Shown here piece by piece: positions 33,987 through 43,134 of a stretch of 64,000 bases of DNA. The position numbers and the translations under genes are program-made. This stretch comes from Valencia hispanica (taxonomy: Eukaryota > Chordata > Actinopteri > Cyprinodontiformes > Valenciidae), in assembly GCA_963556495.2 (NCBI GenBank), contig OY747704.1:38472501-38536500 (forward strand). The letters run 5' to 3'. How positions within the stretch are numbered: position 1 is the first letter of the stretch; the number at the start of each line of letters is the position of its first letter. The notes under the pieces are model-generated. The model worked only from the letters and a program-made list of their open reading frames with translations, ran no database searches and had not been told where the DNA came from.

Positions 33987-34848
33987 CTAGCCCCCTAATT
34001 CCCTTTGCAATTTGCAGTGTGAGATGTGTATCCATGAGGGTCTCTCAGTGATTTTCACAGCCGTGGGCGTGGTCAGCAGGACTTCAAAAGGTCCTTCCCA
34101 GCGGGGACTCGTCCATTTAATCACCTTGATGAATACCCAGTCTCCAGGTTTGATTGGCTTTTCAGGATCCTGCAAAACAGAAGGAGAGATAGGCAGATTG
34201 TGTGCGTTTTGCACTTCTTTGGCTAGGATAATTTTCCTCATGTAATCAGCTAATGTGAGTTCTTCGTCTGCTTTTTGCAAATCAGGCGCAACTAGAAGTA
34301 ACCTGATTTTTTAGTTGGATGTCTAAATGTTTTGCCATATTTTGAATAACCTCATTCACAAAATGTGGTCCATTATCTGAATATATTACTTGTGGAATAC
34401 CATGGTTTGCAATGATAGTTTTACATAGTGCTTTTGCCACTGTTAGAGCATCATTCTTTGCAGTGGGAATTATTTCCGGCCATTTGGAGAAAGCGTCAAT
34501 TATTACTAAGCAATATTTGTATGAGCCGCTCTGTGTTAGTTCAATGAAATCGATGTGGATTGTGTGGAATGGGTAACCTTTTGTTTTCCATAATTGTTTT
34601 TCAGTAGAGGGAGTGTTTGTTTGCATGTCTTTCAAAACAGTCTGATCTATAAGTTCCTCTTCTGTGGTCTGTGTAATTCCTAACTCTGCTTCCGCAGAGA
34701 GCGGATATTGTCTCACTCTGGGTGTAAAATGTGATTTAGCAGTTATTTGAACGGGAGCAATGGATGAGAGTAGGCCCACATCAGTGGGGCTTTTAGACCA
34801 TAATGTGTCAGGGACTTCTTTGAGTTGCTTTTCTTCCTCTTCAGTCAA
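33987..34848 (-). pseudogene. pol: Provirus pol remnant: RT start fused to broken integrase
   Basis: The frame 34848-34282 begins with sequence like the region leading into reverse transcriptase (QYPLSAEAELGI, ending about 34675) and then jumps directly to integrase sequence: HIDFIEL, IIDAFSKWPE and SDNGPHFVNEV include the first two Asp of the DDE core. RT palm, RNase H and the integrase zinc domain are deleted. The segment with the third catalytic residue is also missing, and after a frame change 34280-33987 encodes the integrase carboxy end ([32 protein letters not shown]). Not functional. Confidence 0.92.
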
Positions 34849-34869
34849 TAAGATGGTTTCTGCTTCTGG

Positions 34870-35814
34870 TCATTCTAGTGGTGCAACTTGAGTGGTGCAG
34901 TGGAGTGGCATGATAAGGGGCAGTCTATATAAACCTGAGGATTCACTGTATTGCCAATGATCTTCTTTATTTTCTTGCAAAGTTGTAAAATCTGTGGCGT
35001 TATTTGCTTTTTGCACCATATATCCCAAATCTTTCCAACGTGATGTACTGCTTTTTGTCAGGGATATATGCGGATCTGTAGGCAAATCGAAGAATGGTTT
35101 AAGGCTGGTAGACAGTGTTACTGAGGCAGCTGAAACATATTTTCCATCAGTAATGATGTGTGAGGTGAACACTACAGCAGGTGAGAGTTGCATAAAATAG
35201 TCTTGGAACTTGGGATCAGGTTCAGGCCTCAGAGCCATAGTCACATGTAACTGTGATGTAGGCATGATTTGTTTGTCGGGTTCAGGAACTACCTGCAAAG
35301 CTGTGTTCATCATTGTTGTTGTATCTTTAAGGTTTTCTTTAGGTTCAACTTGTAAAAAATAGTACAGACCAAGTCCCTGTGGTCTATGAGTTGTATTTAG
35401 GTAAATGTCATCATTTCCTGTTCTCACAGCTCTCATGCCGTCTCCCACTGGGATAATTGAGATTTTTAGGGCTGACATTAAGTGTCTGCCCAACAAATTG
35501 AGTGGACATTGTGGTGAAATGACTATTGAGTTTTTAGAACTAAACCTAGTTTTTGGATCTGTTATTAACACTGGTTTAGATAAAAATGAGCGCGTAGTAG
35601 CACCATCTGCTGATTTGACCAAAATGCTTTCTTTAGATTCTGGCAGATTAACGCCAGAGGAGATCACTGTTCTGCAAGCTCCAGTGTCACAAAGGAGCTC
35701 TACCATTTGTTCATTAATTTTAAGTGTTATGTAAGGCTTCTCTTTCAGAACATTAAGTAATTCCCAGGCGCCACAGCAATCCACCACCTCATTAGAGGCG
35801 GTAAAAGTATCTAG
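34870..35814 (-). CDS. pro: Provirus protease and start of pol
   Basis: Same frame as gag, entered only by reading through the TGA at 35815-35817. The aspartic protease active site is LLCDTGACRTVIS (Asp at 35688 region), preceded by ITLKINEQMVE; a GRHLMSALKI-like segment lies where the protease flap/end is expected. After about 120 residues the sequence becomes a linker of unclear assignment. The frame ends with a TGA at 34870-34872 and resumes in the same frame just after. Confidence 0.88.
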   Translation of the reverse strand, partial: LDTFTASNEVVDCCGAWELLNVLKEKPYITLKINEQMVELLCDTGACRTVISSGVNLPESKESILVKSADGATTRSFLSKPVLITDPKTRFSSKNSIVISPQCPLNLLGRHLMSALKISIIPVGDGMRAVRTGNDDIYLNTTHRPQGLGLYYFLQVEPKENLKDTTTMMNTALQVVPEPDKQIMPTSQLHVTMALRPEPDPKFQDYFMQLSPAVVFTSHIITDGKYVSAASVTLSTSLKPFFDLPTDPHISLTKSSTSRWKDLGYMVQKANNATDFTTLQENKEDHWQYSESSGLYRLPLIMPLHCTTQVAPLE

Positions 35815-37446
35815 TCATTGCTGTGTGAACCGCGAGTGGTCTGGGGCAGTTGGACCCTGTGTATGGATCTGACCTCGCCCTCTGCCCCCTTGTCGGCCTC
35901 TGCCTCTGCTACATTCATTTGAAATGTGGCCTACTTTCCCGCAGATCCAACACGTGGGGGCAGTGTGGCCACCTTGATGTCTCCATGAACCCTGGGGTGT
36001 GTGAAAATGTGTATTCCTTCGTGGTCTAAACCCCCTTCCTTTGTTGTGGTTGTCACTTTGATAATAAACTTCCCCCTCATCGTCTTCAAGTTGGGTGTGA
36101 AATACCTGTGTGTCGGAGTCTGGAGGTTTTGGTTTCTTCCCCTTTCTTTCCATGACACCTTCTGCAAAACGTGCATTGGCCATAAGGGTAGTAAGGTCAC
36201 AGGTTTCCCATGTCAGAAGGTGATTTTTAATCCAATTAGTGATAGTGGGGTGGAAACTATGTAGCAGACCATTACACAAATGCCGCATATATGGAGTATC
36301 GTCACCATTCTCTTTAGTTAGGCCACTATGGGTATCATGTTCTTTTTGGTATCTGTATTTAAAATCATCTACAGTTTCCCCAGGCTTCTGTTTTATGGAG
36401 GCCATATGCCCATAATCTGGTTTCTTTTTAAACTGTGCACGAACTTTAACCGCTACTGCATCGAATTGTTGCTTTAGTGCTCCCTGGAAATCATTCTGAA
36501 ATTGTAACACAACTCCGGCAGCATCTCTTCCTGTGTAATTTCCTCCTACATGGTGCCAATCTTTTCCCAACGATTCAGCCATAGCCTGTCCTAATTCATG
36601 ACCGTTTAACCGGTAGGATTTGAGCACATCAACCATATCCTCTGTCCATTTTTCTGGATCCTCCTTATGGCTGGTGATTTGTTCTACAACCTCTTTAACG
36701 TCTTTAAGTGACCATGGTCTAAAAACATATCTCGGAGTGCCATCGGCAGATGGTACTTGAATCATAGGGTTAACATCTATTGAGTCCTCTGGTTCACTCT
36801 CATAAGACTTATCCTCAGATTTTTTTGGAGCTGACTTCTTTGTAATTCTAAGTCTTTGTTTTATTGTGGTACCATCTGTATTTTCTTCAATTGCAAATTG
36901 ATCTCTTGGAACAGGAGGATATAGACCTTCCCCTAAAGCCCCCGGCTGGTCTGATGGGGGTGTTGGTGGAGGTGCATAAGGTACTCCTCCAACAGCCCCA
37001 GGGGAGTCTGTCTGGGCTGTAGGTAGAGGTGCATAAAGTACTCCTCCAACAGCCCCAGGGGGGTCTGTCTGGGCTGTAGGTAGAGGTGCATAAGGAGGGG
37101 GACACAGTGTGAGTTCGTCACCGAGCTTTTTCATAAGAAAAGCCTCATCTTTAGAGCCTTTGTTCTCTTCCTGTTTATTATATTTTGCTTCCTTTTTTTC
37201 TGTTTCATCAGCCCACACACGTGCTATTTTTAACTGTGTCTGTTTAAATTTTTTCTTTTTACCTTTAGCGATAAGTGTTCTTGCTTCGAGAACACATACC
37301 AGTTCTTTCCATTGATTTCCTTTAAGTTTCCCGTCTACTTTATACTTTTTGCGCCATTTTGTCAGAAACTGAAGATTTTCGGGATCCTTTTTATGCATAT
37401 ACTTTGAATCTCCCTCTAATTTGTCGGTGGAAACATCGTTTCCCAT
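35815..37446 (-). CDS. gag: Provirus gag, intact frame
   Basis: 543 codons without a break. The second residue is glycine, allowing N-myristoylation for membrane targeting. A basic region (residues 61-73) fits a matrix domain. A PPPY late-domain motif is at 116-119, followed by 19-residue repeats (YAPLPTAQTDSPGAVGGV type, 57-bp DNA period, about 36924-37100). The capsid part (about 220-420) includes a QKPGETVDDF stretch like the major homology region area. One CCHC knuckle is at 499-512 (CWICGKVGHISNEC) followed by an Arg/Gly-rich tail. The stop is TGA followed by CTAG, in frame with protease. Confidence 0.95.
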   Translation of the reverse strand: MGNDVSTDKLEGDSKYMHKKDPENLQFLTKWRKKYKVDGKLKGNQWKELVCVLEARTLIAKGKKKKFKQTQLKIARVWADETEKKEAKYNKQEENKGSKDEAFLMKKLGDELTLCPPPYAPLPTAQTDPPGAVGGVLYAPLPTAQTDSPGAVGGVPYAPPPTPPSDQPGALGEGLYPPVPRDQFAIEENTDGTTIKQRLRITKKSAPKKSEDKSYESEPEDSIDVNPMIQVPSADGTPRYVFRPWSLKDVKEVVEQITSHKEDPEKWTEDMVDVLKSYRLNGHELGQAMAESLGKDWHHVGGNYTGRDAAGVVLQFQNDFQGALKQQFDAVAVKVRAQFKKKPDYGHMASIKQKPGETVDDFKYRYQKEHDTHSGLTKENGDDTPYMRHLCNGLLHSFHPTITNWIKNHLLTWETCDLTTLMANARFAEGVMERKGKKPKPPDSDTQVFHTQLEDDEGEVYYQSDNHNKGRGFRPRRNTHFHTPQGSWRHQGGHTAPTCWICGKVGHISNECSRGRGRQGGRGRGQIHTQGPTAPDHSRFTQQ

Positions 37447-38434
37447 CTTTGCGTTGTTTGTATATAACCCTTATTGGGTTCTATTAATTGGTCTGGTAAA
37501 GTCTAGTGTTAGAATACCAAATTGTTCTAGGAGGATAACGGCAATTATTAATATTAAGATTAAGGTGAATGAAAAAGCAAGAACTATTAAATTAGTCTGT
37601 CGAGTTAGTTAGTCATTTATTCTTTAACTAATTAAAATAATTTGTTGGTCATTTATTTGAGATTTGTAATTGTAATCAAATTCTGCTAAAACTGGATCGT
37701 ATAGTTTTTACTCTAAGTGTCTCTTTTGTGCAACTAGATTGAGCCGTTTTATGGCTTTCTTAATCTAAGGATGTGTTGTGTTACCTATAATTCCGCACAG
37801 AACGTCTCTTGTAGTGCACGTCAAACCGTACGTTAACACCGTTCGGTTTCAGGTTGGACTGGCATACATAAAGATTATGTCCTGTGCCTATCTTACTTTA
37901 CCCACCTGGGGTGCGGTATATCGTTTTGATTCTGCTGTTTGTGTTTTTACTCCCATACACTGGCGTGCTTTATTTCCCAGCGAGGTGGATTGGCTCGCAA
38001 ACCTAACCCGTTACAACCGTTTCCCAGCAAGGTGGACCGGTTCGCAAACCTGGTCCGTTACACCCTTTTTTCGAGGTGTACAGGTTCGCAAACCTGTACC
38101 GTTACACCCTTTTGCTGTAGTAATTAACGCATTAATCACTTATGGATCAACACCTGATATTTTATCAGAGAGGCTAAAGCGTCCTTTAGGCCCAAACAGC
38201 AGAATATACCCTGACTATCTTAGAATTGTTTGTTTTGTTTTTTAATGTGAAGGTGCACAAAAAAGACGTACTCACTATCTCCCCCCTAAACGAGTGATTC
38301 AAACCGAATCGATCGCACGGGAGCACGCGCAGGGGGTCCTCGTGGAAGTTATGCAGCCGGCCAGTGCAGCAATTCAGCGATCTGGACGTCAAGAACAGTC
38401 CTTCGACGGAGACCACCAGCGGGAGTGCTCCGTA
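37447..38434 (-). other. Provirus leader with hairpin repeats
   Basis: About 1 kb between primer site and gag. 37976-38114 consists of three imperfect units of about 46 bp (ggtggaccggttcgcaaacc ... cgttacaccc type). In the best unit, gtacaggtt (38078-38086) and aacctgtac (38091-38099) form a 9-bp stem whose loop on the RNA strand is UGCG; a second, bulged stem is at 38034-38056. No long open frame. Role as packaging or dimerisation signal is inference. Confidence 0.7.
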
Positions 38435-38452
38435 CGTCGAGTCACGGCACCA
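38435..38452 (-). promoter_or_regulatory. Primer-binding site, tRNA-His type
   Basis: The minus strand reads TGGTGCCGTGACTCGACG three bases after the LTR. The first 15 bases are those of the tRNA-His-type primer site of the HERV-H class. This orients the provirus and marks the 5' end of the internal region. Confidence 0.85.
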
Positions 38453-38455
38453 AGA

Positions 38456-38829
38456 TGTTAGGTTAAAAAGTGGTTGACCTACAATGAATCACACAAGGGT
38501 CGGAGAGAATATGGAGTCAATAAGCTCTGCAGAGGTAGATGTGGATAATCAGTTCTGCAGAGGGAGACCAGGAAAATACTATAAGGAATGAGCCAACCGT
38601 GTCTGTCTGTTCTCAGCCTCCCAGTGTCATAGTCTCTGGTCTCTGGTGTCTGGTCTCCAAGAGCACCACCTCTGCAGTCTCTCTTTATTTAGTCACACTT
38701 CATTAACATATTAAAAGAACAGGATGTCATGCAAATGAGCATGTGACTGAAACCAAAATGACATTTAAAAAGTACATTAGAAAGACACCCTAAGAAAATA
38801 ATAATACAACATTATTATTTTACCTAACA
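38456..38829 (-). repeat. Provirus 5' LTR
   Basis: 374 bp; transcription would run to lower coordinates. Candidate elements read on the minus strand: octamer ATTTGCAT (38729-38736) and aataaag further downstream. Three ggtctct-type direct repeats lie in the later part (about 38630-38660). Confidence 0.97.
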
Positions 38830-38834
38830 ACCAC

Positions 38835-40754
38835 TGTACCTCATTGTCCGCGTCAGAAAATATGTGTTGCAAGGAGGTCCCCAAAGTATAAATCAAAGTA
38901 TCCTAGCATGAGAAAATTACTCAGTATTGTGCAAAAAAACTAAAAATGAACTCTTAGCCCTGATTTCATTATCCATTTACCGATATCAGTTCTTCCCTTT
39001 GTCATGGGTAATGCGCAGTTGTCAGCAGGTGGGGGTCAAATTCAAAAAGCTATGCTAAGAAATCTAACTAAATGCTAATTTAACGAATCACTAACCTGAT
39101 AAACGCTGTAAACACTTGCTATTCCAACTTGCTACGGAGGTGTGGCCAATACTGAGCTTCTTTTATATTCCACAGCGGCAGGATGCTGTCGTCACTAATA
39201 AAATCTGACATCTAAAATAGGGGCTGAGCCAGTAGCAATGCCTGACTCAAATTCAAGTGTTTCCTGAAATTTTCTAGTTTTTATATGCTGCTCTCCAGAC
39301 CCTGATTCAATATTCAGGATCACATTTGGACATCTCTGCTTTTGAGTGAACCTTGTGTTTGATGCTTCACATTTCTAAATATGCTACCAACTTTCCAGAA
39401 TGTCTAAAATGGTGATATGTTTTTCATGTTTCTTTCCAACTTACTTATTTAGACTTTCTGTAATGTTATGTGAAACGTTGTTTTAATTTAAAAAGCAAAG
39501 GCTTCCGTTCCCTATTCTCATCAGCTGTACTCTTTACAGCTTCTATTGTGTGAAAAGCGTTATTTCATTGTCAGGCTTACCACAAATTACATTTAGCCAC
39601 TATTGAATTTCATGAGAGGGGAGCTTGATTGATGGCTTATTTTTAAACAGTTTAAAGGAAAGGATGTCAATTCTTTGTGGCATTCAGATTGAAGTTAAAG
39701 AAAATCAAGTTATATCTGTCTTTTTTAACCACTTTGTTGAAAGTACCTGTCTAATTCTATCTCTTCATTATTTGAAGGAAGAACCATTCAAATGCATTAT
39801 TATTTGAATTCCTTGCACTAAGCACAATAAAGTGTAATGTGATAACATTTTCTCTGTCCGAGGCAAAGAATGCGGTGGAGGTATCTATTGACACTAGTTT
39901 TTCTGCTTGTCAGCAAGACAACAGAAAAGCACCAGATGGAATTTCATGAACCTCTACAAACAGGTGGAGCATGGAGAGGGTATAAAACCCATTAAATTTT
40001 GATGTGCAACTGACATCAAGGTACACTATGTTTAGACAGCTGTATGTTTTCACATCAGCCATATGACAAAACTTACCAGGATAAAATTCAGGAAATGGGA
40101 AGAAGAGATCCAATAAATCTTGCATACATGGACGGACCATTGTTTTTAACCTTACTTGAGGATATTCTCTCTTTGTCCTGATGTTGAGATTTTGACATAT
40201 TTATAACACACACAAGACTGAGGCCTCTGATTCTATTATCAAAGTGAAGCAAAGCATACTTACTGAATCTTTTGTTCCACTCTGACACTAATTGCTTGAC
40301 TTCTGTGGTAACATATGGGGATTTATCATGTTCTTCTATTTAGCAGTCTTATGAAACCATAAAGTTTGAGAGACACGGTCACAAAAACTGACACATCTAA
40401 ATTGTCTTAGTTTATACTTCCTCTGGCTCTTATGTCCCCCTTCGCTTTAAGTGGAAATGTCCTTTCTGTAAGCAGATTGTTGTCTGTATTCTCATTTTGC
40501 TCTCTTCGACATTAGGTAAAAATACCACAAAAGCACCAACATCACTGCATTTAAAATTGAATAAAAGAAATATATGACATGCATGTTTTGGTTTTAAAGG
40601 AGCAAAAAAAAAAAAGCATACACTTACATTTGCTCCATTGTTGATTCACCTATAGCAGGTTTTAAACTCGTATAGGGTAAGGTAAAATTACAGTTTTGAA
40701 ACTGGGACTTTGTAAAAGCTTGATATAACCCAACCCACTCTCATCTGGACGAAG
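38835..40754 (+). other. ipo11 intron right of the provirus, unassigned
   Basis: About 1.9 kb. Minus-strand frames at 39910-40140 and 40088-40288 show no family pattern. No repeat ends recognised. Confidence 0.45.
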
Positions 40755-41785
40755 CAGGCAGAACTGAGTATCATGTTCTTTGATTTCTCCAGTGCATTTA
40801 ACGCAATTCAGCCTGATTTGCTTCGTCAGAATCTCCTGAAGACACAGGTGGAGCCCTCAACAATCGCCTGGATCAATGACTACCTGATAAACAGACCACA
40901 GTTTGTGAGACTGAAAGGACTGTGTGTCAAACTAGGTGGTCAACAGCACGGAAGCACCACAGGGGACCATACTCTCACCATTCCTTTTCACTTCCAGTAC
41001 AAATCAGAGACCTGTAATCTGCAGAAATACTCAGATGACTCTGCACTTGTCTGGTGTATCAGAGATGGACAAGAAGCTGAATACAGGGAGCTGGTGGACC
41101 GCTTTGTGACATGGTGTGGAAACAATCATCTTACCTTGAATGTGAACAAAACAAAGGAGATGATTGTAGATTTCAGAAGAAACAGGGATAAGTCAAAAAC
41201 TGTTTCCATCATGGGAGAAGAAGTGGAGGTGGTTGAGGAGTATAAATACCTCGGAGGTCACCTGGCGAACAGACTGGACTGGAAACTGAACAGTGAAACC
41301 GTCTACAAGAAGGGACAGAGCAGACTGTACTTCTTGAGGAAGCTTAGGTCCTTCAAGGTTTGTAGCAAGATGCTGTAAATCTTCTACAAGTCTGTTGTGA
41401 AGAGTGTAATCTCTTCAGCCATCATCTGTTGGGGTAGCAGCATCAGAGCCAGGGATTTAAAAGGCTAAACAACCTGATAAAGAATTCTGGTTCTTTTCTG
41501 GGGACAACTGTGGAACATCTAGAGATGATGATGCAAAGAAGGATTCTTCATAAAATCAAAAATCTTATGGACAGCCCTGTGCATCCTCTTCATGAGACTA
41601 TCCTGCAACAACAGAGTGTCTTCAGTCGGAGGCTTCTTCAGTTTCGCTGCAACAGAGACCAATACAGGAAATCTTTCCTGCCCACAGCCATCATGATCTA
41701 CAACAACTCCTTAAAAAATTAATTGTATGAGCTATACCAACACTTAATTTCCCTCTAGGATCAATGAAGTATTTTTGAGTTAAAT
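40755..41785 (+). mobile_element. Rex1-like LINE, 5'-truncated
   Basis: A LINE copy lacking the endonuclease and amino-terminal RT. It starts near gaagcaggcagaactgagta and ends with cttaatttccctctaggatc ... tttttgagttaaattgaat. The coding part 40773-41722 is interrupted by stops. Its 3' end explains the short fragments at 1050, 21293 and 61998. Target duplication not identified. Confidence 0.82.
40773..41722 (+). pseudogene. Rex1-like reverse transcriptase fragment
   Basis: The first frame (40773-41378, 201 codons) includes MFFDFSSAFNAIQPDLLRQN (RT block A), then WINDYLINRPQFVRL. The block with the PQG motif is degenerate or partly deleted (GSTTGDHTLTIPFHFQYKSE), followed by QKYSDDSALVWC with the catalytic YxDD, DRFVTWCGNNHLTLNVNKTK, DFRRNRDKSK, YKYLGGHLANRLDWK and SRLYFLRKLRSF. 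A stop separates the C-terminal frame (41510-41722): MQRRILHKIKNLMDSPVHPL and YRKSFLPTAIMIYNNSL. This order is typical of Rex1/Babar elements of the CR1-like group. Confidence 0.85.
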
Positions 41786-42716
41786 TGAATATCTTGATAC
41801 TGAAAACCAGTCCATTCTTATCAGACATCTTTATTTGTGTATCTACATTGAAATGCACAATAACATTAGTGCTTCTTTCAAGGCCTGGAATTGGTGGGCA
41901 GCTTAATCACTTACAGAGGGTAGAATTAGCAGAGGGTTTACTTATTGTTTTACCAACTGTATAATAGTCTTTTCCTCTGAATAAATTTAAAGGAGTAGGA
42001 TGCTTAAATTACCTTGTTGCTTTGTGTTTGTGTGAAAGGCAACACACAATTCTTGACAGTTTTGTTAATTGATGTCTTTTTATGTCTAAAATGCACAACT
42101 TTTCTGTGAAACGTACTGAAAGCAATCTGCTACTACATGAAAAGGAGTGAGCAGTTAAAATAAAATTAAAAAAAATATGGTCTTGTATCCATTACTCATT
42201 TAGAGGCACGCTGTGTTAACCATGTTTTCTTTCCCCTGTTTAAGGTTTTGATTTTTCAATTAGATTTTTACTCTTCATAAATACTGGACACATTAAGATA
42301 TGGACAATGATATTCCATTACAGTACACTTCATTTACCACTATTATGTCCTTCAGTAAGGCTTGATGGATATGAGGATTACTCATGCTGTAAATTACCTT
42401 TAGGTTTATGATTGTAATTATGCGTCTGAGTTTCAGTGCTCTTTCTTCACACTTACTCTTACTCTTGCATCACTGACAAGCTGACCAATCATGTTGTCTC
42501 TGATCAATATACCCTGGGTCACTTTGATACGCTTGGTTGTAAAGAACTATTGGTCATACACTTTTAAAAATGGTAATGGGTAAAGCTACAATGTGTCATT
42601 CAGTCCAGTTAGTTTTCAAAATGTATATTTATGTTGACCCTTGTTGCCGTTACCCTTGTTGCCTGTTACAAAGAGATTTTTTTAATAATAATTTTGATTT
42701 TATTTCAAGCTGTGAT
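41786..42716 (+). other. ipo11 intron, no recognised feature
   Basis: AT-rich intron without recognised repeats or coding similarity. Confidence 0.5.
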
Positions 42717-43080
42717 GGTAAGTCTTTCACTGAGGAACCGTGTAATACTTGTTGTTTTTTAAATATGATCGGTCACTCTGAGTTGTGTGTGCACGCTACA
42801 CATGAAAACTGTCTCCAACCCCCATTGCCTGCATTTGCCACATAAGAAAGAAGAAATGGACATCAAAAACAAGCGAGTCAGAAAAAGCCAGTTTCTTCTA
42901 CGTCACAGAGAAAATTAGCATTCATGGATCTTGGCTTGCAACCGCCCACAGGAAGGCTGTATTGATTTTACTGCCAGGAGAGAGCAAAGCACGTCTCCGC
43001 TAGTAGAAGCTAACAATTAGCAACTCCACAACATAGCGGATGCTTTTTATATTTGTGTAGACAACAGCAGTACAGCTTTT
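42717..43080. mobile_element. Second copy of the GGTCTC MITE, truncated
   Basis: Collinear with 18519-18880: shared blocks include accgtgtaatacttgttgtt, ctccaacccccattgcctgc, ttcttctacgtcacagagaa and gcaactccaca. The left terminus is diverged (taagtctttcactg) and the right inverted repeat is absent. Divergence is roughly 15-20 percent by eye. Confidence 0.8.
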
Positions 43081-43134
43081 GCTATAGTACTCCACTTGAT
43101 TTATGTGTGAAAAATCTTTATTATGAATTGTTGG

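Larger units (their letters stand above)
31640..38829 (-). mobile_element. Endogenous gammaretrovirus-like provirus, pol-deleted
   Basis: A 7190-bp provirus on the minus strand: LTR - primer site - leader - gag - (stop) - protease - broken pol - env - polypurine tract - LTR. The LTRs (374 bp each) begin TGTTAGGT and end ACCTAACA, and the target duplication ACCAC is exact at 31635-31639 and 38830-38834. The LTRs differ at two positions by my reading, so it inserted recently on an evolutionary scale. CXXC and CX6CC motifs in env, one CCHC box and the in-frame gag-pro stop point to the gamma-type (class I) group. Reverse transcriptase, RNase H and parts of integrase are deleted and env is frameshifted before its anchor, so the copy is defective. 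Confidence 0.96.

Noticed and set aside
39910..40288. Overlapping minus-strand frames of 76 and 66 codons
   Set aside because: No similarity recognised; likely chance.
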